Origin: Podarcis raffonei
Lineage: Eukaryota > Chordata > Lepidosauria > Squamata > Lacertidae
Length of the DNA: 64,000 bases
NCBI RefSeq assembly: GCF_027172205.1
Contig: NC_070614.1
Span: 49,602,001 to 49,666,000, forward strand
Reading direction: 5' to 3'
Of the stretch, positions 1 to 31,100 are shown in pieces. Within the stretch, counting starts at the first letter, position 1; the number at the start of each line of letters is the position of its first letter. A program made the position numbers and the translations under genes. The notes beneath the pieces are model-generated. The model saw only the letters and a list, made by a program, of their open reading frames with translations, had not been told where the DNA came from and searched no databases.

Positions 1-134
1 AAGCAAACACGGACTCTGATAAGCATGCCTAGTGCTCCTGGAATCTCACGCCACTCACGAGATTGGGGTGGTGTGTAATTAAAATAGATTCCTGTTTATC
101 ACTACACATGGTATAGCTCCCCCAAATGAAACAC

Positions 135-2205
135 CCTTCCGTTTCCAAGCTTTTTATTAATATATTTTTATTAAATTATTTTTTTTCCTGCAAGACTTAT
201 TTAATGTTTTTTTTTTGTCAATCCCAAAGACACGAAATAAGAAATATCCAGTCAAAAAGGCAAACCAGGAAGAAGAGGGAGAGAGGGCAGGGTAGGGAAG
301 GGAAGTCTTCGGATCAAGGCCGGAGCAAAGCACTGGAGGAGACGGGGTGGGGGCAGGCGGTAGAAAACTCTAGGGAAGGGATTTTTTTTCCTGTTTTTTT
401 TTTTTTTGTCGGCTATACAGACATTCTCAGTATACACAGCACGCAGCAAAGGATCAGTCGCTTCCTCATGCAGAATCCAGGGAGGGGCTGAGCGGGAGAT
501 TCCTTGTGGAGGACACCCCCAAAAATACACTAGAGGACCTCCGTCGTCATCCTGTATCTACCGATTCTCCTCTCTGGTTCCCAGTCACCCAGAACATGAA
601 GGGATTCAGCAGGGGGGGCCCACTGAGCCTCCCCACCTGACTCCCTTTAAAGCCCTCTTTTTTATTTTTTATTTTCTTTTGCCCTTAAATTGCCTCTCCT
701 TGCCATCAGTAAGGCAGGACTTCCTGTATTGCACTCTTGAGCGCCCTGAAAAAGGTGGGACTTCCTCTTTTCAGCCCCTTTATTGCAGGGTCTCTCCTAT
801 TGCACTTCTTTCCAAAGGCACACAACTTTTGCCCCCATAGGGGTCAACTCTTATACCCTCTAGAAGGCAAGATCTCCCCTTTCCTCACGGTCAGGCCCTT
901 CATTCTCCAAACCTCCTTCGGGGCGGGACATCCTCCTTTCGTCCCTTTTGTCCCAACGCTGGCCTCGTGCCACCCTTGCCCAGGTGGCAGAGGGGCACCC
1001 CAAGGTGCTACACTCCACCTGTCATATACACAGCAGGGCATCTTACCTTTTGCCTATCACAATTCTGCTGCAAGGGGAAAAAAGGGCAATTCCTAGTATG
1101 GCCTAGCAAATGCCCCCTTTTCCATATTGGGACTTCCTGTATATGGGAATCGAACGGTACCCCCTTCTCTGAAGCTAACAGGAATCTCCCTTTCACCCTC
1201 TCGTTAATTTATAGTGTTTTTATTTTTAATTATTCAAACGCTGCGAGAAAAAGGTTTATAAAAGCGTAAATAAAAAGTTCTCCTTTTTTTTGTTTGTTTC
1301 TTCTTTTGTCTGTTTTTGTTTGAAAAGAAGGTTCCGGTTCCCTCAGGGAAAGGATGTGGCAGACAGAAAAAGAGAGAGAGAGAGAGAGATAGAAAGTGAG
1401 AATATGAATGTGGAAAAAAGGGGGGGAAAGGATTTTGCAAACTCTGTTTAAAAGGAGCCCCATTCTTGGGATGGGTGTCCAATTTCTCTCGGCGCCATCT
1501 GCTGGTAGGAAAAAAAATGTGAGGAGGGAACAAATACGAATTGGGTATCCTTTTCTTTAAGCAAACAGATTGCCCCCCCCTTCTTTATACTTGTGTGGAG
1601 CATCTCTTGAGGGGGGGATTAATGTTCATGTGTACTGGAATGGTTGGGGGGCAGGGCTTTGTTAAGTTTCAATCCCCCCAAATCTTCTTTAGACGGTGGG
1701 GGGAGAGTTCTGAATCGACTCCTTAGGAGACAACAGGGATGCAATTTCATGGCAGGCAGGCAAGACTGGGGTCCCCTGCAGTCCGTGGTCCCCAAAAATG
1801 TTTTAAAACCCCACAGGGCTCAAAACTCGCCCCCTTGGTCTCGACTCCCCACATTAAGATAATTGTGAAAAGACCCCCCCACCCGCCCCGAGTTTCAAAG
1901 TGTGGGTTAAGAAAGATGGATTATGGAGCTGGGGTGAAAAGACCAGGAAAAAGAGCAAGAAAAAACAGTGAAATCTCCAGTAGAAAGAGAGCCCTTCGTA
2001 TGTAAACAATCTAGAAAGGTCAAGGAGGGGGGAAGGAGGCAGCAAAGGGTTGGGGGGTGTAAAGACGAGTGAAAAAAGAGAAAGGGGGGGGGGTTCCAGG
2101 AAGAAAGGCAGAGGATGGAGGAGATCGGAGTCTGTTACCAAACCGTCGTCGTGGGGCGTTGGGGGGGGAACGGGGTCAAAGGCACCCCCTCTGCCCCCAC
2201 CCATC
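135..2205 (-). other. JPH4: probable JPH4 3' untranslated region
   Basis: About 2 kb follow the JPH4 stop with no identifiable repeat and no plausible coding region. On the minus strand two AATAAA signals lie at 167-172 and 153-158, and another AATAAA-like site near 1219-1224 could be a shorter alternative end. The region is rich in homopolymer A/T and C/G runs. A long 3' UTR is usual for JPH4, as I recall. The exact cleavage site is inferred. Confidence 0.5.
153..172 (-). terminator. candidate JPH4 poly(A) signals (two AATAAA)
   Basis: Reading the minus strand, AATAAA occurs at 167-172 and 153-158 in an AT-rich context about 2.04 kb after the JPH4 stop. They are the most distal canonical signals before the window edge. 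Confidence 0.45.
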
Positions 2206-20181
<17,976 letters not shown>

Positions 20182-21719
20182 GTAACGTATCTCCCCGGCC
20201 TGTCGGGCTCCAGTTACCCACGAGTCCCTGCGCGCATCTCCTCCGCTCCCCCTCCGGGGCGCCTCTACATGGCGCTGCCCCACACAGAGAGACCTCAGCC
20301 CTTCACGCCTCCTTCCTCGCAGCCAGGCATTGGGGAAGCCCTTCCTGCTTCTCTTCTGAGCTACGCCTTCAGGGCTACAGCCAGAGCGTGGGCAAGGCCT
20401 GGCTTTTTTTGGTTGCAGACATGTAAAGGAGCCACTGGCAGGCGGAGGCTTCCTGACCAGAGATTCACGAGGCTTCTCCGTTTGCTGGGACAGAGGAGAG
20501 AAGCTGGCTGCAGGAGAAGGCCAAGGTTTCGTGGTTATGAGGCATGCAGTAGAGCAACACCTGTATTAAAAGTTAGCACTCCTCGTGCTACAGGCATCCC
20601 CAAAGCCTTTGGTTTACCTGCAGGCGAACCCGGGGGTCGTCTTTAATTACAGAAGCATGGAGGTCTTACTGTTTCTGCCGGTAGAGATGCAAGAACACTA
20701 CAGCCGTTCCACAGCTTTCTGACTACAAGCACACCAGCACTCCGAGAGATCTCCGGCTGTAGGCATACAAAAAGTCACACCTACCAAAACCCAGTGTTCT
20801 TCGGCTAGTGGTCCGTCGTGCTTTGGGAGCGAAAGACCCGAGCTGGTGTTGACTGTACAGAGCTATGGGGTCTTCAAGTTGCTCTTGGGCTGCAGTCATA
20901 GAAGGAGGGCTCTGAAACCAAAAGGATTTCTTTGGCTAGCACCAAACATGCCAGGGTTCCTAGAGGTCCCTTGTCATCGGAGACAGTTTTCCTAGAGGTC
21001 TTCTGCAACAGGAGATAAGAACTCAAATCGACTGTTTCCCGGCCTTCCACAGCTGGTGTCACGGTTTGGACAAGAGAGCTTAAAAGGGCCCTCTTGCCAT
21101 TTCAGGCATGGGAGGGCCGCGAGGCCTTCGGTTTACAGGCATATACGGTGGTTAGGAATTGTGGAGTTATCGCGGTCGATGGAACTCCTTGGAATCTTAT
21201 AACAGAGAGTAGACAGTCTGGGAGCTGACAGGCGGCTTTGCCATTGTGTTCCCCAGGACCTGGTGGACGAGAAGAGGCAGTGGTACTGGCGTCGGTCAGC
21301 GAGCCTTCTGGAGGGCTCAGCTGGTTCTTGGCGGTGGTTATCAGGCCACGTGTGAATGGAGAAGCTGGGGTTCTCGGGCGACAGGCATCGGCTGCAACAG
21401 GCGACGCTGCAGGCCTCCCTGCTTAGTGCCCAGCTGGGCGCATCAGGAACTGTTCAGAGAAAATCTAGGCGCTCACAGGAACCGGGGAGCCTCTTGCCAG
21501 GGCGGAGGAGAGGCAGCGGGGCTGCCGAAGGAGACCACATGGTACAGCGGGTAGGGAACAACCTGCACCAAGAGACACATAGTTTTAGGCAAACATAACT
21601 GAAGTTGTCAGGGAGGGAGAGGCAGGCAGGCAGCCTTAGAGAGATGCCTTTTAGCACGTAAAGGTTTGTACACTGAATTAACTTTGGTGCTCTGTATTGG
21701 GATCAATCTCATAAGCATC

Positions 21720-21735
21720 ACACACACACACACAC
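21720..21735. repeat. (CA)n short microsatellite
   Basis: Short run of CA dinucleotides followed by cgtacg. Confidence 0.8.
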
Positions 21736-24043
21736 GTACGTTCCTTTGCACCGCCGTGTGCATGCACACCCCGGCCACATACCGTAGGGTCATTTTTGTA
21801 AACAAGAACCAGAAAGCCCGTTCCGTTAGGAGCAGAACGTATTCGCGGCAGAAGCCAAGTTGACATCACTCTAGCAGAAAAGCGGAAAATCGCAGACACA
21901 GAAGGTACACACAGGTGATCAAATAGATCTCAGGGAAAAAAGCAGGGCACTCAAAACCTATAAGCAGGAGAGGCAGAAGGGACCACTACTGCACGCTAAG
22001 TCAGCGTTATGTGCGCATGCACACACCTCACATATACAGGAATGTGGACACGCAAAACATTGTTTTAGCACAGGGGGGTAGAAGGGGGGGGTTGTTGTAC
22101 ACACAGCCCAGCATTCCTTATTAGCTGGCTGCTCATAGACATGTGCATAATAATTTAGTAGCCTGCAGATATGGAGACACAGGAACACACACTGTCTACT
22201 CTTCTGATGGACACAAACAGCATACAAAAGAGACCCACAAAAAGATGCAGGGGGAAAAAGCAGATTCCCATCTATACACAACATGCACAAACCAAGCCTT
22301 GGCTACGAAATGTCAAAGAAAACAGCCCTGCCAAACGGAAAGAAATCTCTAGCAGAAACGGCACATTTGGGAATACAGCATCGAGCGCTCAGGAACGGAA
22401 AGAACAGGTCTCAAATTTATTTCACGGCTACGGCATGCAGAAAAAGAAATTGGGAACAACAGCTTGCAGATGCACAGACTAGATTACCTAGATATATACA
22501 CAAGAGAGTGGGGAAACACTGCAGGGCCACATCCCAGACTTACCATGAGTTTATTCTGGAGCCAGCGGAGGAAAATAAAGAGGCACACGCTTCTAGAAAA
22601 GCGAGATAAGATAACAGACACACCCAAGCCTTGAGCGGGCGCATAGACAGGGAAGGAATCTCAGCTGGGAATACCGCCTGGCCGTGTCGGAGAGGTAATG
22701 CAGCCCAGCGTAGCAGGAAGGCAGAGAAGGCGGTTTGTGTAGAAAAAGAGCCACTGGAAACATGAGCCGCAGGGATAAAAGAGAGAAAAAGAAGCGGTGG
22801 TAGGAGCAGCAGTGCTGAAATGTGTCAGCATAAAGGCTGGTGGAAGGAGTTGGGGGGGGGGAGAGAAATGAAAAGCCCAGCCAGAGGCAAAAAAAGAGAG
22901 GTAGACTCCAAATGGAGAGATCAGGTGGGAATAGTATGAAATATAGAGGATGGGGGGTGGGAAGGAAGGGAGAGGAAGGCAGGCGAGCGGAGAGCAAGTG
23001 TAAATCCAGGAAAGGAGAGGCTGAAAATGTCAGCTGGAACGGAACATGAGAAGGAAGGAAGAAGGAACCAGGATAATGGAGATGGCAGAAGGCAGAGAGG
23101 ACCTCAGGTGCCAGGGAAATGTCAGAGGATGAACAAATGCAAGACAAGGGAGCTGGCGGCGGGTGAACCCTCACCCAGACATTGGCGGGGGGGGGGGGGA
23201 AGGGAAGGGCAGGCTGTGGACCATATAACCCCCCTCCCCCCAAAATGGAGGAATAGTAGTAGTATATATATTTATATATCTGGTGGGGCGAGGGAGGGGG
23301 TGGGGGAAGCCACAGAAGGCAATGTTCAAAGGAGCACATGTGAAATTCTCCCCCCCCCCCAGCCAAGAAGGGAGATGAACTATCAGATGGGAAATGATCG
23401 TCGGCGGGGGTGGCAAGAGGAAGAGATGGCGAGGGGGGTGGGTAGGAAAAGGATCCAGATGGTGAGGGGGAAGCCCCCCAAGAAAACGTGGGCGTAAGTC
23501 TCCACCCTCCCCCCACCCCGAAAAAAGGCTCCTTCGGGGCTGGAGGGATGTGGGGGTGGGAGTGCAGAGGGGTGTCCTGTGTTGTTAAAAGGGGGAGTCC
23601 ACGCACCAAGAAGTCGTTTCCACTGCCTGCCCCCCCACCCCAGGAGGGATGGAAGTGAGGGGTGGCTTCGCAGCGTATAGTTTGGGGGGGGAGAGGCTGT
23701 GCTTCAGTCAGACTCCACCCTTGCTGAGAACCCCTTCCTTGGGGGGCTGGGGTTCCCCCGCACAAACAGAGGCGCCCACAAAAGGAGTCAGTCAGAGACA
23801 CACCTTTATTGTGAAAGTCGACATAAAAATAAGGCACACTGGGAAGCGAACAGGCGGGAAATCGCCACAGACCTGACTGACCCTTCCCTGGCAAAAGACT
23901 TCCTGCACCCCGATACTTTTCTGCAAAAGTGACGCCTAAAATCCATAATACACACACACAGACACCTCTCCCAGTTCTCGAGATTTTTGTTCTTCCAGAA
24001 GGAAGAACACAGGGAAGCATTTGTAGACTGTAAGGCCTGGTTG

Positions 24044-24154
24044 TGCCAACCTGGGCCCCTCCAGATGCTTTCGGACTACAACTCCCATCAGCCCCAGCCA
24101 GCAGAGGCTGATGGGAGTTGTAGTCCAAAAACATCTGGAGAGCCCAGGTTGGCA
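24044..24154. mobile_element. small hAT-like inverted-repeat element
   Basis: 111 bp that is nearly one hairpin: tgccaacctgggcccctcca pairs with the complement of tggagagcccaggttggca, and ggactacaactcccatcag with ctgatgggagttgtagtcc. It contains the motif shared by several elements in this window. Confidence 0.7.
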
Positions 24155-24219
24155 AAGACTGCTTTGGGTCATTCCCCGTCCCAATGGGAGCTGTGCTACC
24201 TGATGAACTTCATAGGGAT

Positions 24220-24355
24220 CAGTGTTTCCCAAACTTGGGTCTCCAGCTGTTTTTGGACTACAACTCCCATCATCCCTAGTTAGCAGGAACAGTGGTCAGG
24301 GATGGTGGGAATTGTAGCCCCAAAACACCCGGAGACCCAAGTTTGAGAAACACTG
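24220..24355. mobile_element. hAT-like inverted-repeat element with worn 8-bp duplication
   Basis: 136 bp with ends cagtgtttcccaaacttggg and, in complement, cagtgtttctcaaacttggg. Flanks atagggat and atctagat agree at five of eight positions, compatible with a decayed hAT duplication. Confidence 0.65.
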
Positions 24356-24424
24356 ATCTAGATGATACCAAAACTTCTTCCAACAAACCTGGACCAGGGA
24401 TGGACTGTGTCCCTATAACTCCCT

Positions 24425-24502
24425 TTAATTTGTTTTAATTCATTTAAATCATTGTGACCCACCCTGGGACCTCAGGGTGAAGGGTGGGTAATAAACCAAT
24501 CA
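24425..24502 (+). mobile_element. L2-type 3' tail remnant
   Basis: gtgacccaccctgggacctc followed by gaagggtgggtaataaacc is the usual ending of CR1/L2 3' UTRs in reptiles. Confidence 0.5.
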
Positions 24503-24519
24503 TAATTACCACCATCATA

Positions 24520-24778
24520 CCGTATTTTTCGCCCTATAAGACGCACCAGACCACAAGACGCACCTTGTTTTTGGAGGAGGAAAACAAGAAAAAAAATATT
24601 CTGAATCTCAGAAGCCAGAACAACAAGAGGGATCACTGTGCAGTGAAAGCAGCAATCCCTCTTGCTGTTCTGGCTTCTGGGATAGCTGTGCAGCCTGCAT
24701 TCGTTCCATAAGACGCACACATATTTCCCCTTACTTTTTAGGAGGGTAAAAGTGAGTCTTATAGAGCAAAAAATATGG
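24520..24778. mobile_element. 259-bp MITE with ccgtatttttcgc ends and TA duplication
   Basis: Left end ccgtatttttcgccctataa; right end in complement ccatattttttgctctataa. It is flanked by TA at 24518-24519 and 24779-24780. Inside, cagaagccagaacaacaaga pairs with the complement of tcttgctgttctggcttctg, making a second hairpin. No coding capacity. Consistent with a Tc1/mariner-type derivative. Confidence 0.75.
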
Positions 24779-24957
24779 TATTTTTAAAAAACACAATCTC
24801 AAATGAGACCCAGAGATCAATTTCCCCCTTGCCATCTTCCCATTTACTGGGAGGGACGTCTGTGTCTCACCCTGTCACCTCCCCTCTGGGGGAGCAACTG
24901 TGCCCCCCACTTCCCGGAACCCAGCACCCCTCCCCCCTCAGTCAACACCCCCACATC

Positions 24958-24963
24958 TTTATT
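24958..24963 (-). terminator. DHRS4 poly(A) signal AATAAA
   Basis: On the minus strand AATAAA lies about 88 nt after the DHRS4 stop, giving a short 3' UTR ending near 24940. Confidence 0.75.
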
Positions 24964-25050
24964 CCTGGGGTGCATAGTGGGCAATGCGAAACCATCCATC
25001 TGGTCGTTCACATGGCTGAGTAGGAAGGCAGGCCGGACCCCCCCATCCCA

Positions 25051-25165
25051 TTAGAGACGGGATGGGGCCCCCCCAGCCACCACCACGGTCTCCCCTGTGA
25101 TGTAGTCGGCGTCCGAGGAACAGAGGAAGGAGACTATGCCAGAGCAGTCCGTCGGCTCTCCCATC
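25051..25165 (-). CDS. DHRS4: DHRS4 exon 8 (residues 243-280, PTS1)
   Basis: Encodes [37 protein letters not shown] and TAA. The final SRL is a peroxisomal import signal, as in human DHRS4. CCTCAG acceptor. Intron 7 before it is 6.6 kb and carries most of the gene's repeats. Confidence 0.97.
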
Positions 25166-28100
25166 CTGAGGAAGAGAGGGAGGAAAGAGAAACAGTCCGG
25201 TTAGCGGCCATTCCTGGAGGAAGTTAGGCAAAGAAAGATGGGGCTTAGTTGGAGGGATATGAAACGAGCCCGCAGGATCAGGCCAAGGGCCCATCTAGTC
25301 CAGCATTCTGTTCTCACAGCGGCCAACCTGATGCCTTTTAGGACGCCTGCAAGCCGGACCTGAGCACAACAGCACTCTGATTCCCCAGTGAGTGGTTTTC
25401 TGTGGCCTCCTGACAGTGAAGGCAGAATATAGCCGTTGTCCAAGGGCAGGGCCGGGGAAAGGGAGGTGGCAGAGCCCAGTGGGGAAAGGAGATGAGGCCG
25501 AGGAATTGGAGGCAGGAGGGGGAAAGGTGAATCTAGGTAAGAGGAAGAAGATGGTGCCAACAAGGCCTGTGGGTAACCAACCCCTAATCCAGGCCTGGAT
25601 TTCTTTGTTGTTCAACCCGGAACGACCGGAGCTGACAGATCACTCTAAAGTCTTGGGACGCTTGGATGTCCCTCGTTCCATTTCATTATCATTCTGTAAG
25701 TTTCTGCATCACCACCACTGCTCTGCTCTGCTCTGCCTTCCTGCGTAACCTGGAGAATTTCCAGAAGCAATTCCACAATTGCCACATGTGCAATTTTCTG
25801 CAGTTGTCAGTTTGCTTCTTTTCTCTCTCCCCTCTTTTTTTTTTTAATTAGGCAACTAAAGCGCCTGAGAACCCTGATGCAATAACGATGCTTGCTTTTC
25901 GTGCACTGTTTAAACCAATGCGCAAATGTGCTGGGGCGCATTTGGGGGGGCAGGAAGCACGCATGTGCACATGCGCAGTGGGCCAAGCAGAACACAGAAA
26001 TAAAATTTTAAAAATGAAAGCATAGTAAGATTGCTAAGTACTCCACACGCACAGTCAGGCTATTCTAAATCCTCAAGGCCTGAGGAGACGTTTTCATTTG
26101 TGAGTGGAATGAAGTTTGTAATCCCGGCCCATGGGGTTCCCAATTAATTTATTTGTTACATTTGCATCCTACCTCCAAGAAGCTCCAAGTTCTTCTCCCC
26201 CTCCCCATTTTAACAACCCTGTGAGGTAGGTTAGACTGAGAGGGAATAACTGGCCTAAGATCACTCAGTGAGTTTAATTATTTGAACCCTGGTCTCCCAG
26301 GAACTAGTCAGACACTAAGCAGCAGAGAGAACTTTGTTGGAAGAAAGAACTGTTCAGTCTTGGTTACCTCTAAGCTGAGGATGTTTTTAAGGGTGCCGTG
26401 ATCTTTAATTCAAAATGTTATGTCTTTCGCACCTGGATCTGCATGGGTTCAAGTCAAGGGGGAAAACTGAGGCCACATTTGGGCCTTTTTAGTTTGTTTA
26501 AAGGTGTGTCAGGGTGGTGGGGAGGAGAGATGACAGAAGTGTATAAAAATTATGGTTTGGAAAAAGTGGATAGAGAAATGTTTTTCTCCCTCACTCATAA
26601 TACTAGAATTTGTGACCATCCACCGTAGCTGAATATTGCTAGCTTCACAGCCAGGCAAAAGGAATTACTTTTTCTCACAATGAACAGTTAAACTTTGAAA
26701 TTTTGCCCCCTGCCCGCAAGAGGTGGCGACGGCCACCCATTTGAATAGCTAATAAAGAGGATTAGACAAAATTCATTACCCGCGGCCCTGTGGGATATCT
26801 TCAGGAGAAGAAAAGGCTAAGGAGTAAACCCTACACAAATCTGGATTGCAGTTCCTAAGGGGGTTGGATGGCGCCTTGTACACCTCCTTCCGGCAACTCC
26901 TGCAACCAGGCTGCTGCCAAACTTACTGCTCTGCTTTCCTTTGGACCACATCAGCCAGGCTGAGGGGGGGGGGTCTTGTTGTCTGGGCAGCCCAGGACCC
27001 CCTGACACACCACCCAAGACTGCGCCCCAGAGAGGCCATTTTGGTTGCTGCTAACGCAGCAAAAACAATGCAGGAGGCAGCAGTTACAAGTCTCTGGAGC
27101 CACAGCGGGTGTTGCGATTCTCCAGTGGTTCGACTCTGCCCACGGAGGCACACTCCATTGTCTTTCGAGACAGATGGATGCCAACAATGAAACAAATTCA
27201 TGGGGAGAATAAGGCGATCAATGGCTACCAACCAGAACGGCTATGCTTCACCACACGTTTGGAGGCAAAAAGAGACAGTGTGGTGTAGTGGTTAAGAGCG
27301 GTAGACTCATAATCTGGTGAACCGGGTTCGATTCTCCGCTCCTCCACATGCAGCTGCTGGGTGACCTTGGCTAGTCACACTTCTTTGAAGTCTCTCAGCC
27401 TCACTCACCCCTCAGTTTGTTGTGAGGGAAGAAGGGAAAGTAGAATGCTAGCCGCTTTGAGATTCCTTAAAAAGGGTAAAAGGACCCCTGACCATTAGGT
27501 CCAGTCGTGGCTGACTCTGGGGTTGCGGCGCTCATCTCGCTTTATTGGGCAAGGGAGCCGGCGTACAGCTTCCAGGTCATGTGGCCAGCATGACTAAGCC
27601 GCTTCTGGCGAACCAGAGCAGCGCACGGAAACGCCGTTTACCTTCCCGCCGGAGCGGTACCTATTTATCTACTTGCACTTGACATGCTTTCAAAGTGCTA
27701 GGTTGGCAGGAGCAGGGACTGAGCAATAGGAGCTCACCCCATCGCGGGGATTCGAACTGCCGACCTTCTGATCGGAAAGTCCTAGGCTCTGTGGTTTAAC
27801 CCACAGCGCCACCCGTGTCCCACTTGGGACTCCTTAGGGTAGTGATAAAGCAGGATATCAAATCCAAACTCTTCTACAATAACGCGCATCGCTGAAAATT
27901 GCAAGTGGGGAGACTGGCGCAGCACTCACGTCCTGCTTGCAAGTTTCCCCTAGGGGAATCAGGTTGGCCACTGTGAGATCAGGGGCGAGGTGGGCCATTG
28001 CCCTGATCCAGCTACAGAGATCTCCTCCTGCTCTTCTTCCACCAGCCTCAAATCTGTCTGCCCATTTTAGAGTCCGCCGGGTGGCTGTCAGCTCCCAGAT

Positions 28101-31100
28101 GAATTTGCCTGGGCGACAGCACCACCTATAGGGTCAAACTCCTGGCTCTTGGCCTGCAACCCCATTCCCTGGCCCGCGACTCCTGCCTCTCACACCACAG
28201 TTGCCAGCACCAAGAGCCCATACGAGGAAGGGGCACCTCTCCCCATATGACCCTGAAATTATCCTCTGAGGCTCTTTCTTTGCATGCCTTCTCTGTGAGA
28301 GGTCTGGAGGGCAGCAACGCGAGAACGGGCTTTTTCTGCCGCGGCTCCCTGCTTGTGGGATGCTCTCCCCAGGAAGGCCTGCCTGGCACCTTCCTTACAT
28401 ACCCTGACTTTTCTCCCAGATCTTTGTTTAAATAGCCAATCTATGGCCTTTCAAACCTTGCAGGGTTTGAAAAAACCGCTGCTTGTTACGTCATGTACTT
28501 TTTGTGTTTTTATATTGTAAGCTGCCCTTTGATACTCAGATGACAAGTGGTATAGATATTTAATAAATAAATGGCCTGCAGGTTGCGCCAGGACTCAGGC
28601 CTAGCTAGAGCTGCTTAAGCCACCCGGTGGGACATTGTGGGGCCTTTTTCCACATCCATCTTGCTCAGCGTTGTCTACTCTAGGCGGCAGCAGCTCTCTA
28701 AGGCTTGGGAGGTAGGAGTAGGCAAGAGGGCTGGACCGTGTGCTCCAAAACAGGGGCTCTCTTCAAGCATAATTGCAGTGTGTGCGTGTTGGGGTTCTTT
28801 TTGTGGGTGGGTAGGGTGGAGTGCCGCAGGTGGCGCTGCGGGTTAAACCACAGAGCCTAGGACTTGCCGATCAGAAGGTCGGCAGTTCGAATCCCCGCGT
28901 CGGGGTGAGCTCCTGTTGCTCGGTCCCTGCTCCTACCAACCTAACAGTTCAAAAGCACGTCAAAGTGCAAGTAGATAAATAGGTACCACTCCAGCGGGAA
29001 GGTAAACGGCGTTTCCGTGCGCTGCTCTGGTTTGCCAGAAGCGGCTTAGTCATGCTGGCCACATGACCCAGAAGCTGTACGCCGGCTCCCTCGGCCAATA
29101 CAGCGAGATGAGCGCCGCAACCCCAGAGTCGGCCACGACTGGACCTAATGGTCAGGGGTCCCTTTACCTTTATCTAGGGTGGAGTTCATTGCTGTGGAGG
29201 AAAGGGTTAAACCTCTGCACACCATGCACTGTGACACACACACACACCAGTAACCGCCTGCCGCCCATTTCCACGTTGCAATCAGGTTTGCAAAAAACTG
29301 GTTTTTGTAGGAGACTTTCCCCCCAAAAACCTAAAGGCTCCGTGTTTGCAGCAGGCGGGTTTCCACAATACTTGCAGAGAGTGCAGCTGGGGAAAGGAAG
29401 GAAGGGTTAAACCTCCTCTGCCGAACTGTGTTCTCTGTGAAAATCATCCCCGCCACCCACTTCTAGGCATTTATAGCCTTTTCCCCAGCCTTTAGTGCTG
29501 TGGGTTTGGGGTGGCGGCAGGAAGTGAGTGAATCTGTGCATCTGGGGAGGGGCTGTAGTTTGGCAGCAGAGCGCCCCCCCGCCCTGCTCTGAACACAAAT
29601 CAAGGTTTTTAGGCTTATCGTAAGCTGGTTAAATAATAATAAAGATCTCAGAATGTATTAACATTTTGTCACTCGCTTTCATACAGAACCTCCAGACAGG
29701 GCTGGGAATGAATGTGCCTGGACTGAAATACAGGACAGCAGCTGCCAGCCAGAGTGGACAGCCAGGTGGACCCCTATACGTCTGACTCAGGATGAAGTGG
29801 TTTTGGATGTACAGCACATTCTGCATGCAGCGGTGTGCTATGTGCACCCGAGTGCGCCAGCTGGGGCCCCATCCGCGATAGGCCCCGGAAGGCTCTCCAC
29901 AAAAGAATGTGGCTCTCGGTTTGAGAACGGTTCCCCAACTCTGCCCCTAAAAAAACGCCGAATGGCTCAGGACCGCAATACCTCAAGGATTGCCTCTCCC
30001 CATATAAACTGACCCAGACTCTTGTGTTCATCTTCTGAGGCCCTTCTTCATGTGGCTCCTCCGTGAGAGGTCCAGAGGGCAGCAATACAGTGGTACCTCG
30101 GGTTAAGTACTTAATTCGCTCCCGAGGTCCATACTTAACCTGAAACTGTTCTTAACCTGAAGCACCACTTTAGCTAATGGGGCCTCCTGCTGCTGTCGCA
30201 CCACCGCTGCACGGTTTCTGTTCTCATCCTGAAGCAAAGTTCTTAACCTGAAGCACTATTTCTGGGTTAGCGGAGTCTGTAACCTGAAGCGTATGTAACC
30301 TGAGGTACCACTGTACAAGAACGGGCCTTCTCTGTGGTGGCTCCCCGCTTGTGAACCCCCAGGGAGGTTTGCCTGGTGCCTTCATTATACACCTTTAGGC
30401 ACCAGGCAAAAAAACCCCCATTCCTCTTCAACCATGCCTTTGGCTGTTTAATATTCTACAGGCTTTTAAATGACTTTGTGGGAGGTGGGGTTTTGTTGCT
30501 TTTGATTATTTACTAGTGCTTTTATCTTGGGTTTTGTTTTTTGTTTTTAAATCATCTGAACCTCCCCAAGATCTTTTGATGAAGGGTGGCATATAAACCC
30601 AATAAATAAATAAACCTAGAGAGACACCAGAGACCAGAACTGAGTCTTTTTGCACACAGATCAGACCCCCTCTGACACAACTAAGCCCCATTCCTCAGAT
30701 GCATTCCACTAGAGAAAAAGGTAGAAGCTAAAGGTAAAGGACCCCTGGACGGTAAAGTCCAGTCAAAGGCAATATAGGGTTGCAGCACTGGTCTCGCTTT
30801 CAGGCCGAGGCAGCTGGCATTTGTCCACAGACAGCTTTCCGGGTCGTGTGGCCAGCATGACTAAACTGCTAATGGCGAATGGAGGACCGCGACAAGTGCC
30901 AGACCGCATGGAAACACTGTTTACCTTTCCGCCACAGTGGTACCTATTTATCTGCTTGCACTGGTGTGCTTCTGAACTGCTAGGTTGGCAGGAGCTGGGA
31001 CAGAGCAATGGGAGCTCACCCCATTGTGGGGATTCGAACTGCCGATCTTCTGTTCAGCAAGCCCAAGAGGCTCAGTGGTTTAGACCACAGTGCCACCTGC

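Larger units (their letters stand above)
20182..25050. other. JPH4-DHRS4 spacer, includes unmapped JPH4 5' UTR and promoter
   Basis: From 20182 to 21720 the DNA is non-repetitive and moderately GC-rich; JPH4 leader exons could lie here but I cannot place them. 22720-23480 is strongly GA-rich on the plus strand, which removes stops on the minus strand and yields a 520-codon open frame with no recognisable protein. Small inverted elements occupy 24044-24778. Confidence 0.5.

Noticed and set aside
22593-24155. 520-codon open frame on the minus strand
   Set aside because: It lies over GA-rich plus-strand DNA, so stops are rare on the other strand by composition. The translation is low-complexity Pro/Ser/Leu, runs through a hairpin transposon and shows no domain.
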